Assembly (NCBI GenBank): GCA_963556495.2
Contig: OY747702.1
Span: 6,761,001 to 6,825,000, forward strand
Source: Valencia hispanica
Taxonomy: Eukaryota > Chordata > Actinopteri > Cyprinodontiformes > Valenciidae
DNA: 64,000 bases
Direction: 5' to 3'
The translations under genes were made by a program, and so were the position numbers. Position 1 is the stretch's first letter. Each line of letters begins with the position of its first letter. Of the stretch, positions 45,418 to 60,575 are shown piece after piece. A model generated the notes under the pieces. The model was not told the origin of the DNA. It saw only the letters and a list, made by a program, of their open reading frames with translations, and searched no databases.

Positions 45418-48400
45418 GAGGAAAGGGTGGAGGTGTACATCAGGCAGTTTTAGAAACAGTGCGCTATATAGAGAGAACAGAAAGGACCCTGGAGCACAAA
45501 CATAGCAGAGAGAATCGCAGGCTCTTGATTTTCTGTGTCATATAAATCTTTTGCTGACACAAATTTTTTTCTCTTGTTCTTTTTCCTATTCCTGGGGAGT
45601 GTGTGAAATTAACTTCCATCTTACTGGTGCCAGTGACAACGGAGGGCAAGGAAAAGGAGCAGGAGGAGAGGGAAGTGGGGAAAAGGAGAGACATGACAGG
45701 AACGGAAGAGGGAAAGACTGCAGCAACTTACATGAGACAATAGAGCGAGTTATTAAGGATAAAGAAAGGAAATTGAAAGTAAGAGGACAATTAAATAAGT
45801 CACAAATCAATTAAAATTAAATCAAACGGTACTTAGTAGCTTAAGGGTATGAAGACTAATGGAACCAGGTTATTACACATTTAATAATAAAGAAGACACA
45901 AAAAGACAAAAAAGAACGAGAAACATACAAAACAAAAGGAAAAAAGTGCAAGAGGTCAAAAAATATTTTTTCAATCTACTTTAGACCCAAAATAAAAAAA
46001 CTATTATATTTCTATCGTTTTTTGTCATGAAACTCCCCGATTTTTTTGATGCAAAAAACAAAATATGCAATGTCTTCCATAAATTTGTGGAATAATAAGC
46101 AGAATGATGGGATGAGGTTATTACAGTTTGAACTTAATAATGTATAACAACACTGATTTCACCAAAGAGTACTGACACTGTGATAAAGAATCTTCTTTTT
46201 CACTTTTATAATTTTAAATATTTTCAACAACTTCAGAACTTAGATTATTTAGGTATCCACTGGAAAATCATTGTGTCAGGATTACAGTATATCAAAAACA
46301 TGTTGTTATAATGGGAATCGTTGGGACTAAACAAGTCCCGAAGTTTGAAGAGTGTAGGCATATGTGAATCTCCTGTTATATACACCAGTCACTAATGAAG
46401 GAATTTTGAAATTAAAACAAAACAAACAAAAAAACTCCTGGCCAAATTCCATGCAATTAGCCTTTAAAATAGCATAAGTTGAGAATCATTTTAACACTTT
46501 TTGGGCTTACTATCATTTTATTCATTTTTCTATTAAATTAAAAGAAATAAAATAACAGTAAGTACTGGTAAAGTAAAATGAGGAGATGACGAACAGAAAG
46601 GATAACGGAGAAGAAAAGGGAAACAAAGAAGAAGAGGAAGAAACAGTTTGCTTTGTAAAGCCAGGGAGGAAACGGTACAAAGGAATGAAAGGATGAGGGC
46701 AGAGAATGAGAAAGACGGGTCACGTTCTTTAACCTTTCTTTCTTTATCTTCAGGCCCCGTGTTAGGTTCAGCTGCTGAGAAACACTCCCATCCTGAAGGG
46801 CCTTTCTGACCCAACACGGCCCTCACACAAAGAGTTTGTCCATTACTGAAACCAATCTTTCACAGAATGCATACTTGTCCTAGGAGTTTAGCCTCCACGG
46901 TTTGCCTTTACTTTGTTAAAAAAGTGTTGACTCTGCTGCGATTTCAGAGGCAGAGAATACTTTTTTCTTGGAGGTTAAATATTCAAATTAATAAAGATGC
47001 CAACCAAATGAGCCACGCTGAGTGGATACGCACTTCATGTCGGTTCAATTCTAAAATTTAATCAGATGTTCCATTTACAGAAAAATTAATCGAAATCTGT
47101 CCATAACTTTTTTAATCATCTTGCTAACAGACAAACAAACAAACAGACGGGGGGAATATGTGTTGCTTCATATGAAGGTGAAGGCTTTTATTTACTTTAA
47201 CTCCTTCATGTACCAGTCCTGTACAAGAGACGGGCCTTTATTTTATTATCCAAATTGTTTCTGTGCTATCGGGAGATGGTAAAAGGGGCATGGCTTTCAA
47301 GCTCCCCTAAGAGTTAGGAAACAGAGGTGTTTCTGCAAATCCACTTAGACAGAAGAACATTTAGTAGGACTGATCAGTTTCCTAAGACATATTAAATACT
47401 GAAATTATGTCATACATACACGTGCCGGTTTGAAAATGTCACAATATAATGACTTTGAGTAAGAATACCAGAGATTCTTGGAAATCAGAAACAAAAATGT
47501 GTAACCTGATCTAACTTCTATTATGTAAACTAGAAAACCCTAAATTATTACTACTGCTGCTAAGTTATTATAACTTATTTATTATTAAAGTTGGAATAAC
47601 GTCATGTCTAACATTTATTTAGTATTAGAATTTTTAAACATAACCTATAGCAAGTACAGAAGTTCAGAATAATCCTGCGATAAATTTACTGGAGTTTAAG
47701 GTGGAACTTAAGGTATAACTAAAATATATTAAGTAAATAATTCATTCGTCTATCAGCTTGAATAGAGTGTTCAGTAGGCTGCTTAAAAAGAATTATGCTC
47801 GTTCGCTCAGAAATCCATGCTCCTTAGTTGTTTAGTTGTAGTGCAGCAGCTTTCTTTCAGCCAGCTGACCAGCAGGGCACAGCAACTGGTGGAAGAGGGG
47901 TTCTATGATCTATGCAGTCAGAGATAACTCCCGTTTCTCTGGCACTTTTTCTCACATCTCATCAAAGCGACCTGAAACCATGACAGTGTACTGTTACAAC
48001 AACCATTCTAATGTCTAGTTTAATGTATAGCAAATGTTAAGCTGTGACAGACACCCTTTTATACCTTTGTAGTTTGAGTTATTTTGTTCCCAGGGGGATA
48101 TTTTATACCTGCTTTGACAGCCAGTGATTTAAAATAGTTTTTATATCACTCTCATAGTCTGTGTAAAGGAAACAAGGATATATGCTCCCCCAAAAAATAA
48201 TATCTACCAGGAAGTGGTTATTAAGGTTTGGTCAGGTATGAACCGACAAATTTTATGAACAGTAACTCGTCCAAAGAGGGTTTAGATCCAAAACAAAATC
48301 TTTGGATAATATAATTTTTTGGCATTTTATCTTCTTATTTAAAAAGACAAAGAAATTCAAGCCCTGTATTGGTGGTTTGTTTACATGTGTGAATTGACCC

Positions 48401-49148
48401 ACAGCTGCTCCGTTCGTTCTGTCGCTCCATGTCTGCAGCCATGTGGACATCCTACTATTGGACCTATCACACTTCTGTTTATATTGGTCAGAGTCTCACT
48501 GCCCGGATTCACATCCACACTAGTCTTGTTTTATTTTTAGCACTAAGGAAGGGGCTACAATGTACAATCACTTCCTAAACTTCTTCAGAGGTGAACATTG
48601 CTGCCTTGCTCAAAGGCTTCTCCTTTTTGTTTGGCAGTGTGTACATGCTGTAATGTTTTCTCTGGCCTCCGTCCTCCCATTACATAGATTAAGATAGCCG
48701 GGTCACCCCCTCCCTCACCTCCTACCACCCAGTAGGTGGTAGGAGGGGTTAATTGAGATCAGCGGGGGAAAGCACACGTCTGATTGACATGGCCGATGGG
48801 GATCGGGCGATGGCCTTTTACCAGGGCCTGTTGTTAATTTTAATTGTTGTCTCAGCTCTTTGTCGTCAGGGCAGAAACCCAGGGGCAGGAAGACAAGAGG
48901 GATGGACAAGGGGAGAATAGACAGCGGTGGAGGGAGTGGACACTGGTGATTTACATTAACATGTAGTGAAATAAACAAGCAGAGAAGTCAAGCGTTAAAT
49001 CAACTTGGAGAGAGAGAGACAGAGAGAAAGCCTCCAGGGTAAGAGCGGAACAGAGAGGAAGAGAATGTGTGTGTGCTCCAAAACAAACCCTCTGTTTTAT
49101 TGTTCTATTAGCGCGCACTGGATTTACATGCAGAAAAGTGTGTGCGCG

Positions 49149-49181
49149 CACTCACACACACACACACACACACACACACCC
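49149..49181. repeat. (CA)n microsatellite
   Basis: About 16 CA units in a purine-rich environment. Confidence 0.95.
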
Positions 49182-50985
49182 TGTCAGATTTGAACGTCTA
49201 GAGTCTCTGTTTTCTCTCCACAGTATTTTAGTATTCCATCACTGGCCTGACATGGGGATGCTGCCTCCCCTCTCTCTCTCTCTGTCCATGCTGCTGCACA
49301 TACACGGCATCTAAACGGAAGATAAAGGCAGAGCAGGGGGAAAAACAAACTCCACAGCAGGGAGAGCTTTATCCAGACAGATAAGTGGAAGATGTGGAAG
49401 TGCAGGGGAAAAAGGGAAGTAAGCAACTGGAGAGGGAAAGGATGGGTGAAAGGGTGGAAATAAAAGTAGTGAAAACAGGGAAAGAGAGGGAAAGAAAGGC
49501 AGAAAGAAAGCGTGTGTTTGTGTGTTGCAATGAATTGAAGCCTGAACCTCCCTGCTCCATTTCACACTCTGTAGGTCTTGACAGATCAGTGAGGAAGACA
49601 GACGTACCGTCAGCCATTAAAAACACACACACAAATACAAAGGCTGCGTCCTTCTTTTTCGATTTCTGATTCACAAAAACACACACTTGTTTGCTGTCAC
49701 TTTTAAATCATTCATACGAATAAAGAAAGAAGCACAAACACGCAGTCATCCCTGCTGAACTGTAAGTCCTGCAGCATTAGTCCTCCTGTCTCCCTGTTCT
49801 CTGTTTATGATGTTGATTTCAGGAAGAAGTTCCTCTAAAACATTCCAAATATTTTAAAGGCGCTTTTGTGGCTAATTGTGTCCAGAGTTGCACCATGACA
49901 AAAGTTATGACACAATTATGTTGGTAATTTTATTACAATAAAATTGCCTTAAACATATTAACATATGGATTTAACTTGGTTAATGCATCAATCAGATTCG
50001 CTGTGAATCATCGGTCTGCTCCAACTTCACCAAGAACTGAGTAAACTTTTAGATTTTGTCTGAGACTGACAGTTGTGCAGCTGCATTGAATATGGTATGT
50101 TCCTGTGCTGGCTAGGATGGTGTCAATGCTTTTTAACAGATGATCCACTAGACCACAATGGGGCAGACTGACTAGGCAAACATTTGACTGGCTTGTTAGC
50201 TTTCACTACCAAGTATGTACTTTCTAACAAGCTTACACACAACATCATGTATGTATCTCTGGCTATAACATCACAAAACCTTCAAAAATCTGAACTAACC
50301 CTTTAAATGAAATGTAAATATCCAGTTGTTTATGTTTAACAACAGAAATGCAAGATATTTTACTGTTCTGCTAAAATATATTATATTGAAATCCTATTGA
50401 TTATTATATAAAATTCTGAAATTACAGTCTTCATTTATTTTAATTTCGATGCAAGCCATTTTATTTGAGGTTGGAGTCATATGCATGAGAAGGATTTTCA
50501 AACCAGTTTAGTCAGTGATATTCTGAAGATTAAGGTTAAAATTCAAAGTTACTCTGAAGAAGTAAGATGAAAGATGTAAGTACGTTAGTATGAGGAGTTA
50601 TATTAAAGGGCAAGGATATCTCATTCCTTCTGCTCTTTGTAAAGTATCTTTGATAAACTAGCACTGTGATGTCAGAAGAAGTAAGTAGCATGGTTATCCT
50701 ACCCAGTCTGCAGTCAGCTGTTTATTTAACCAACAAACAGGATAACTCATCAAGTTATGGGAAGCTTTGGTATCAGAACAGCATTACGTTAAAAAGTGAC
50801 ATTGATACTGCTCACGTATTTCGTATGTCTTTGGAACAAGACTTGTCAGATGTCTAAATAAGCATTTTACTTTTTTTGATCTGTAGAGCCCAGCAAGCTA
50901 ATTTAAGTTACATTTAATCAGAGTCCAGTTTAATCCAATTAAAATATAAATCCAAACAATCAGATTCAGCCCAATCAGTTGGTTG

Positions 50986-51310
50986 AAATATTTACTGTGA
51001 GGCAATTCATTCTAAACAAGCACATTGCAACAGTGGAGAGAAACCGGACACTTTTATTGGGAGACAACCTCCAGCAAAACAAGGCTTAGGATGATCAGTG
51101 GGCCTAAACCGGCTGACAGCTGAGAGGACAGGAGTGAGTAAGACATAAAACAAACAAAACAAGGTGCAGGGCAGTGGGTGCTAATGACAACAGTGAAGAA
51201 AACTGGTCTAGCTGAAGTATGTAGAGAAAAAGTTTGGTAAAAGGGTGCATTCTAGGGAGGTTGTTTGAAGGAAATTGTTTAAATCTATAAACATCAGACA
51301 GATCCAATTC
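50986..51310 (-). repeat. Decayed L2-type 3' UTR fragment
   Basis: The 51025-51110 part (CAGTGGAGAGAAACCGG ... GACAACCTCCAGCAAAACAAGGCTTAGG) is a diverged match to 21425-21500, so it is another tail fragment of the same LINE group. Confidence 0.5.
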
Positions 51311-53490
<2,180 letters not shown>

Positions 53491-53649
53491 TCATCCCACC
53501 CTCTTTTGATCCACAGCTTTTCTGTCACACCTTGGATGTTTTATCTTCCATCTCAGTCAATTACTCTTCTGCTTACACAATTTGGTCTTCATCCAAGTAA
53601 GGAGATGCTACTGCTCCCTTTGCCTTCCCCTCCCATTTGTCTGTCTCTT

Positions 53650-56600
53650 GAAGTCAGGTGAAGAGGCAGCTGGAAAAACTGAACCGGAAAAAGGCTGCAG
53701 GGCCAGATGGTGTCAGCCCCAGACTCCTTAAGCCCTGTGCAAAGCAGCTTTGTTGGATTCTCCAGCACCTCTTCAACCTTAGCCTGACTCAGGAGAAGGT
53801 TCCTGTGTTGTGGAAGACATCATGCCTTGTTCCAGTACCATAGAGAACACATCCATCAGTCCTCAACGACGATACAGCTGTTGCCCTGACATCCCACATC
53901 ATGAAGGTCCTGGAGAGACTGCTGTTGACCAACCTGAATGAGCAAACTAGAACATATCAGGACTCAATCTGAGTTTGCTTATCACCATGGAGTTGGAGTT
54001 GAAGATGTCATCTGGACAAAGCAGGCAGCATTATGAGGATCATATTCTTTGATTTCAAGGAACTTTTATCGTCATACCATCTCATGTTACATGTGATGGT
54101 ATGAAATTAGGACTCAGGTCCGGAATTATAACCCATTTAAATTAAATTAGTGAAAAAAATTATTTAAATAAATGTATTTAAATAAATAAAAATAAATGTG
54201 CTCTACAGGACACAGCTGGAGTTCAGCAGTCTAACAGCTGCAGGGAAGAAGCTGTTATTGAGCCTGGTGGTCTTGCTCTGTATGCTCCTCAGCCGCCTGC
54301 CTGAGGGCAGGGGCTGAAACAGGCTATGAGCCAGTTGGGTGGAGTCCTCCAGGATGCGGAGGGCCCGTCCCCTGCATCGTGTAGAGATCCGAGGTGGTGG
54401 GAAGTGTGCTCCCTACAGACCTTTGTGCAGCTTTCAACACCCGCTGCAGACCCTTCCTCTCAGCAGCAGTACAGCTGCCGTGCCACACGGTGATGCAGAT
54501 GCAGATGACGCTCTCCACTGCACAGTGATAGAAACTACTCAGGAGGGTGATGGAGGAGGAGATGGTGTTGTGGATCTTAACAGTTTGAGGTCTATTGGTC
54601 AGGAAGTCCAGGACCCAGTTCCCCAGCGTGGGACTCAGTCCGAGGGAGGAGAGCTTCTGCACCAGCATCTGGGATGATGGTGTTGAAGGCTGAGGAGAAA
54701 TCCAAAAAGAGCAGACGGACATAGGAGTTTCTGCTCTCCAGATGGGTCAGGGCTGTGTGGACCACCGATGAAATGGCGTCGTCAGTGCAGCGATTTTTCC
54801 TGTAGGCATACTGGTGGGGGTCCACAGTGATTTCGATGGCGTCTTTGATGTGGGTCATGACCAACCTCTCGAAGCACTTCATGACTACCGGGGTTAAAGC
54901 TATGGGCCGATAGTCATTCAGGCTTGTCTGTGGAGCACTTGGGGACAGGGACAATCGTGGCAGTCTTTAAGCAGGTGGGGACAGATGACAGTGACAGTGA
55001 AGTGTTAAAGATGTCTGCCAGCACTTCAGCCAGCTGGTGTGCACAGTCCCTCAGTACCCGCACTGGGATGTTGTCGGGCCCTGCTGCTTTGTGAGGGTTG
55101 ATACACTGAAGGGTCTTCCTTACATCTGCTGTGGTCACACTGATGGGCGTGTCACCAGGTGGTGGTATAATTTGGTGCTGGGGGAGACATCAGGGAACTC
55201 AAAGCGGGCATAGAAATGGTTGAGTGCATCTGGCAAGGAGGGGTCTCTTGGGCATTGTACATCCTTGGTGTTGTAGTCCGTGATGTATTTAATGCCCCTC
55301 CACATGCGCCGAGGGTCATTGGTGGTGAAGTGACCCTGGATTTTCTGGGCGTATGTGGCTTTGGCCCTCGTAATGCCCGCAGTTAGTCCTTCTCTGGCCT
55401 CTCTGAGTGCTGATGCCTCACCTGCCTTGAATGCAGCATCCCTAGCGTTCAGCAGAGCTCTCACCTCAGAGTTCAGCCAGGGTTTCTGGTTCGGATAGCA
55501 GGTTATTATCCTGGTGGTGGTGACATCATCAGCACATTTGGAGATGAAACCAAGGACAGATGATATATATTCCTCCAGGTCCACCTCTCCCTCATGTATA
55601 GCTGCCTCTTTGAAGACCTGCCATTCTGTGCACTGAAAACAGTCCTGGAGCACACAGGCCGCATCTCTGGGCCACACAGTGATTGTTTTCTTCGTTGGGC
55701 TGATATGTCTCAGCAGGGGGCGATATGCTGGCACCAGCAGGATGGAGATGTGGTCGGAGAGGCCAAGATGGGGGCGAGGAAAAGCTCTGTATGCACCGCG
55801 GATGTTGCTGTACACATAGTCCAGAGTATTTTCTCCGCGTGTAGGAAAGGTGACATGCTGGTAAAAACTTGGCAGAGTGTCCGTCAGTTTCACGTGGTTA
55901 AAGTCCCCCGCAATCACGTAAAACGCCTCCGGGTGCTTTGTTTGCAACGAGCTAATGGTGTCAAATAGCTCCTTTGATGCTTCGTTGGCATTTGCACCCG
56001 GTCGAATGTAAACAATGGTGACGAACACTGCAGTTAACTCTCGTGGCAGATAAAACGGCCGACATTTCACAGTCATAAGCTCTATCGCCTCAGAGCAGGA
56101 GCTTTTCACCAGTCCACAGTTCGTACACCAACCTTCATTCACGTACACACAGAGTCCTCCTCCCCGTGTTTTACCCGACCGGTGGTCGTGGTCCGCTCGG
56201 AAAAACTGAAGCCCTTCTATCTGGAAGGCTGAGTCTGGCATGTTGTTGTTGAGCCAGGTTTTCGTTAGGCAAAGAACAGCACAGTTCCTCATCTCTGTAA
56301 AAATACTCAGCCTCAGATGTAACAAGTCCAGTTTGTTATCCAGTGAGCGGACATTGGCCAGGAAGAGAGTTGGTATCGGCGGTCTCCTAGCCTTTAACTA
56401 TGCCAGCGCACCCGCCCGCTTTCCTCTCTTCTGTTTTCGGGCACATCGTTTCCTCTTGCCCGTTGCTTCCCGAATCCTGCTGCGCCACTCCGTTGTCCTC
56501 AGGAGCCGTTGGCGTCCGAGAGCAGATTTAAGTTTTTGTGATATTATAATTACCCAACTGTCCCTGATGTCTGTCAGTTCGGTTGAGCTGTACTTCAGCC

Positions 56601-57570
56601 GTGAATTTAGCACTAAATTAGTGCTAAAAGTGCCCACAAAGGGCAACAAATTAGGCTTTTTTCGGGAGCTTCCCCAGTGCATTTAACACAATTCAGCCTG
56701 ATTTGCTTTGTCAGAAACACCTGAAGACACAGGTGGAGCACTCAACAATCGCCTGGATTAATGACTACCTGACAAACAGACCACAGTTTGTGAGACTTAA
56801 GGATTGTGTCTCTAACCAGGTGGTCAGCAGCATACGAGCACCACATGCCACACCACCACAGACGTGTCATCTGCAGAAATGCTCAGATGACTCTGTAGTT
56901 GTCGGGTGTATCAGAGATAGACAAGAAACTGAGTACAGAGAGCTGGTGGACCTCTTTGTCACATGGTGTGGAATTAATCGTTTTACCTTGAATGTGAACA
57001 AAAAAAAGAGATGATTGTAGATTTCAGAAGAAAGAGGGTTAAGTCAGATAGTGTTTTCATCATGGGAGAGAAAGTGGAGGTTTGGGAGCTCATCTGGGCA
57101 ACAGACTGGACTGGAAACTGAACAGTGAAGCCTTCTACAAGAAGGTACAGAGCAGACTGTACCTCTTGGCCCTTCAAGGTTTGCAACAAGATGCCGTTCA
57201 GACTTCTACAGTCTGTTGTGGAGAGTGTAATCTCTTCAACCAGCATCAGTGCCAGGGACTTAAAAAAGCTAAATAACCTGATAAAGCAGGCTGGTTCTGT
57301 TCTGGGAACATCTGGAGATGACGATGCAGACAAGGATTCTTCATAAATCTAGAAAATTATGGACAACCCTGAGCATCCTCTTCATGAGACTATCCTACAA
57401 CAGAGTGTCGTCAGTCAGAGGCTTCTTCCGTTTCACTGCAACACGGACCGCTATCCCTTCCTGCCTAAAGCCATCGTGATCTTCAACAACCCCTTGAAGA
57501 ATTAATTAGTATGAGCAAAAATAATACTTAATTTCCCTCTGGGATAAATAAAGTATTTTTGAATTGAATT
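53650..57570 (+). pseudogene. Rex1-like LINE, split by a nested LINE
   Basis: Plus-strand relic in two parts. Part 1, 53650-54056: QLEKLNRKKAAGPDGVSPRL, CWILQHLFNLSLTQEKVPVL, then frames decay up to RIIFFDF. Part 2, 56684-57570: AFNTIQPDLLCQKHLKTQ, WINDYLTNRPQFVRLKDC, a deletion, KCSDDSVVVGCIRD (the palm, normally FADD), CGINRFTLNVNKKKR and a C-terminal region with frameshifts. The two parts join exactly as DFSSAFN, a conserved RT block, so 54057-56683 is an insertion. It ends AATAAAGTATTTTTGAATTG at 57565 as does the copy at 37325-40135, with which it shares most residues. Confidence 0.9.
54057..56683 (-). pseudogene. Second LINE nested inside the Rex1-like copy
   Basis: Minus strand. A long frame from 56682 to 55135 has one amber stop (56398-56400) and encodes the apurinic-type endonuclease: FLANVRSLDNKLDLLHLRL, CLTKTWLNNN, GGGLCVYVN, YVIAGDFNHVKL, SDHISILLV, followed by a linker. 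A frameshift at 55135/55138 leads to [70 protein letters not shown]. The catalytic palm is deleted ([10 protein letters not shown] runs into FYHCAVESV). The 3' end lies at about 54057 (GACGATAAAAGTTCC on the minus strand). The first residues of the 56682 frame come from the host LINE. Best-preserved endonuclease in the window, but dead. Confidence 0.9.
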
Positions 57571-57884
57571 GAAATAGAGATTGAGTTTTTGTGTGAAGGC
57601 TTTTCAAAGGGCATATGAATGTGTTTTGACCATCCCCCCAGAAGAACATCTCTGAGGTGAGACATTGATGTTGGACAAGACGGCCTGGCTTTACAGTCTC
57701 CTCTCTTCTAAATCCTAAAAGTGTTCTATTGTGTTGGGGCCAGTGAAATTCCGCACATCAAATTTACCTATTTACTTACCTTCCTTAGAATCTTGCTTTG
57801 TGCACTGGTACAGTCATCCTCAATCTGGTCCCAAAAAGTTAAAAGCATGCAATGTTAAAAAATGTCTATGTACGCTAAAGTATT
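57571..57884. other. Spacer
   Basis: No recognisable feature. Confidence 0.4.
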
Positions 57885-58195
57885 TATAATAATAATGGCT
57901 TGCATTTATATAGTGTTTTTCGAGACCCTTGAAGTGCTTTACAACTCCATTATTCATTCACTCTCACATTCACACACTGCTGGAATGTGAGAGTGAATGA
58001 TTATAGCCACAGTTGCCCTGGGGCAGACTGACAGAAGCGAGACTGCCATACCGCACCATCGGCCTCTCTGGCCAACACCAGTAGGCGGGTCAAGGTGAAG
58101 TGTCTTGCCCAAGGACACAACGACATGTAGCAGGTGGAAGCAGGAATCGAACCCACGATTTTTGAGAACTCTACCACTGAACTACAGCCGTCCCA
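57885..58195 (-). repeat. tRNA-derived SINE
   Basis: On the minus strand it starts GGGACGGCTGTAGTTCAGTGG (A box TAGTTCAGTGG) with a B box GGGTTCGATTCCTG about 35 bases later, which is tRNA-like spacing. The body (GTCCTTGGGCAAGACACTTC...) and a 3' end with AGTGCTTCAAGGG-type and ACTATATAAATGCAAGCC sequence match the common fish SINE/LINE-tail design, where the SINE borrows an L2-like 3' end. The internal TGTGAGAGTGAATG word is present twice as an inverted pair (57958-57996). Confidence 0.75.
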
Positions 58196-58986
58196 AATGT
58201 TTAGAGTTCTGTTCAGTAGAACCAGGTAGCTGAATCAGCTCCTCATTATAAGTCACCATGCACTCAACTTTATGCTTGACTCAATGGAGTCAGGTAGGTA
58301 ATGTCCTCTTGGCAACGGCCAAACACAAACTTGTCCATTGGATTCTCATAGAGGCAGGATTCATCAGTTGTTTGCACTGTTTCACAGTCCAGTGGAGGAG
58401 AGCTTTACATCAATGTATCTGATGCTATGAATTGCACTTGGTGATGCAAGGTTTGGATGCAGGTGCTTGGCAATGAATGTCCATTCCATGAAGCTATACA
58501 CAATGTTCTCCAGCTAAGCCAAAGGCCACAGGAGGTTTGAAGGTCTGTAGCTTTTAACCCTCCAGAAAGTTGGTGGCCTCTGTGCTCTATAGACCTCAGG
58601 ATACATGGGTCCTACTGTGTTTTTACGTGTTGTACCACTGTGTCAATTTCAATCTCATCCACTTTGTCTAAAGGTTTACTGTGAAATACACTTATGTCTA
58701 TTTCAAATGTTCACACACCATATCTACCTTGACATGCATTAATGCACACAGTGAAACCCCCCTTAGCACTACAGCAGAATCTGATATCCACAGTCTTCCT
58801 TATTTCCACTCTTGGGGTTAAAGCCAATCAGTGCCAAGGAAAATGAATAGTGCTCCTAGATTGGCTGCTTTGCAAATAGCGAATACCATGTCAGGAAGCC
58901 TTGCATGTAGGTATTCCAGCTTCCCAAGCAGCATTTTCTTTCCAGTATTTCACATGTGCTACAGAAAATAGTTCCATGAATAACTA
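58196..58986. other. Spacer, no gene recognised
   Basis: No exon, RNA gene or clear repeat seen. Confidence 0.4.
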
Positions 58987-59230
58987 GGTAAGGCAAGGCA
59001 ATTTTATTTGTATAGCAGACTTTCAACAACAAGGTGATTCAAGGTGCTTTGCATGATTACGTGGTAAAATAAAAATATCTGTAAAACACAGACAAAGCAT
59101 ATAAAGTAAAAACAGCAATAAAGCATACACAAAAATGAGTTACATCAAAGCATTACTCATAGGCAGCTCTAAAGAGATATTTTTTAGTTGTGATTCAAAA
59201 GAACTCAGTGTTTCAGCAGCTTTGCTAGGA
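58987..59230 (-). mobile_element. L2-type LINE 3' fragment
   Basis: Minus-strand tail (AATTGCCTTGCCTTACC end) with decayed C-terminal codons (AAETLSSFESQLKN), parallel to the copy at 29399-29770. Confidence 0.75.
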
Positions 59231-59518
59231 GTCACTTTAAACAGAAAAATACTTGAATACTGAACCAGGAATAGGCGGCGGGCCACTGTATTCACATTCA
59301 ATACAATATGTTCCCAAAAGTGGGAAGAGATGTTTTTTTTTTAACAAGACTCAGGGGAAGGTGGAAGAATGTTGGGGTAGAGTGGGTGCCACTTAGCATG
59401 AAAATTAATTATCCTTGACACAGCCAGCTGGGATTTAACACCCAACCATAAGACATTTATGCATGTCTTTCCCCTTCTCTCTGCCCACTTCCTGTCTGAG
59501 AAACCAGCAAAGGCCAAT

Positions 59519-60575
59519 AGGTGACTCTGAACTCATTCAAACCCTAAATCAATGCATCGACCAAATAAATGGATGGATGTGCCATAACTTTTTCCAGCTG
59601 AATAGAAACAAAACTGAAGTAATTATTTTTGGACCCAAACGATCAAGAGTCAGCACACAGGTTCAATTAATACAGCTAGGAACTACTGATCAGGCACGAA
59701 ACCTAGGTGTAGTTATGGACTCAGACCTGTTACTCCAGGGTTACATAAAGGCAATAACAAGGCCAGCCTTCTATCACCTGAACAACATTTCTAGGATTAA
59801 AGGACTAATGTTGCAACAGGACCTGGAAAAACTCATCCATGTATTTATCTTTAGTCGGATTGATTACTGCAACTGCATCCTCCTCATGGGTCTGCCTAAA
59901 AAGTCTATTAGACAGCTGCAGCTGATCCAGAATGCTGCTGCTCGTGTCCCTACTAGAACCAGTAAAGTAGAGCACATTACCCCAGTTCTAAAGTCCTTAC
60001 ACTGGCTCCTTGTAGCTCAGAGAATATACTTCAAAATACTCCTACTAGTTCATAAATCATTACATGGCTTAGCACCAAAATATGTTGACGACCTGTTGTC
60101 ACCATACCAACCACCAAGACCACTCAGGTCCTCCAACTCTAGCCTACTAAACATCCCTAGACTCAGAACTAAACATGGAGAAGCAGCTTTCAGTTTCTAT
60201 GCTCCCCTTATCTGGAACAGACTTCCTGACGAGTGCTGAGCTGCTGAAACTCCGAACTGCTTTAAATCGAGACTAAAAACCCATCTGTTTAGAATTGCCT
60301 TAGAGTAAATGATTGATGTCATATGTATGAAATGTGTTCGTGCTCTCTTGGTTTATTGATCTTTCTCTTGCTTTATTGCGTATCATGTGTTGTTGTGCAT
60401 CATGTGTAATGTGTGTTTCATGCTAATTTGCTACTTTTACTTTTAATTTCCAATGTTATATTCCATGTTTGTTTGTTTTGTTTTTGTTTTTAAATCCCCA
60501 AATATTGTAAAGCACCTTGAATTACCCTGTTGTTGAAAGTGTGCTAAACAAATAAAATAGCCTTGCTTTGCCTAT
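59519..60575 (+). pseudogene. L2-type LINE ORF2 C-terminal fragment
   Basis: A 5'-truncated plus-strand copy beginning in the RT just after the palm ([20 protein letters not shown]) and running to a premature TGA at 60237 after [12 protein letters not shown]; similarity continues past it to the family's usual end at about 60308. It is nearly identical to 20035-20828 apart from scattered substitutions and a 6-base deletion in the GPKEERSRV region (GPKRSRV here). The 3' UTR ends with AATAAAATAGCCTTG at 60555-60569. Confidence 0.9.

Larger units (their letters stand above)
44526..50985. other. Downstream non-coding stretch
   Basis: No exon of a further gene could be supported. It holds the GT-rich microsatellite (45336-45417), a purine-rich tract (48990-49520) and a CA microsatellite (49149-49181). 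Short frames here are composition artefacts. The sequence at 48770-48900 is not repeat-like and might be a regulatory region. Confidence 0.45.

Noticed and set aside
45312..45545. Cysteine/valine-rich frames around 45.3 kb
   Set aside because: Translation of a GT microsatellite.
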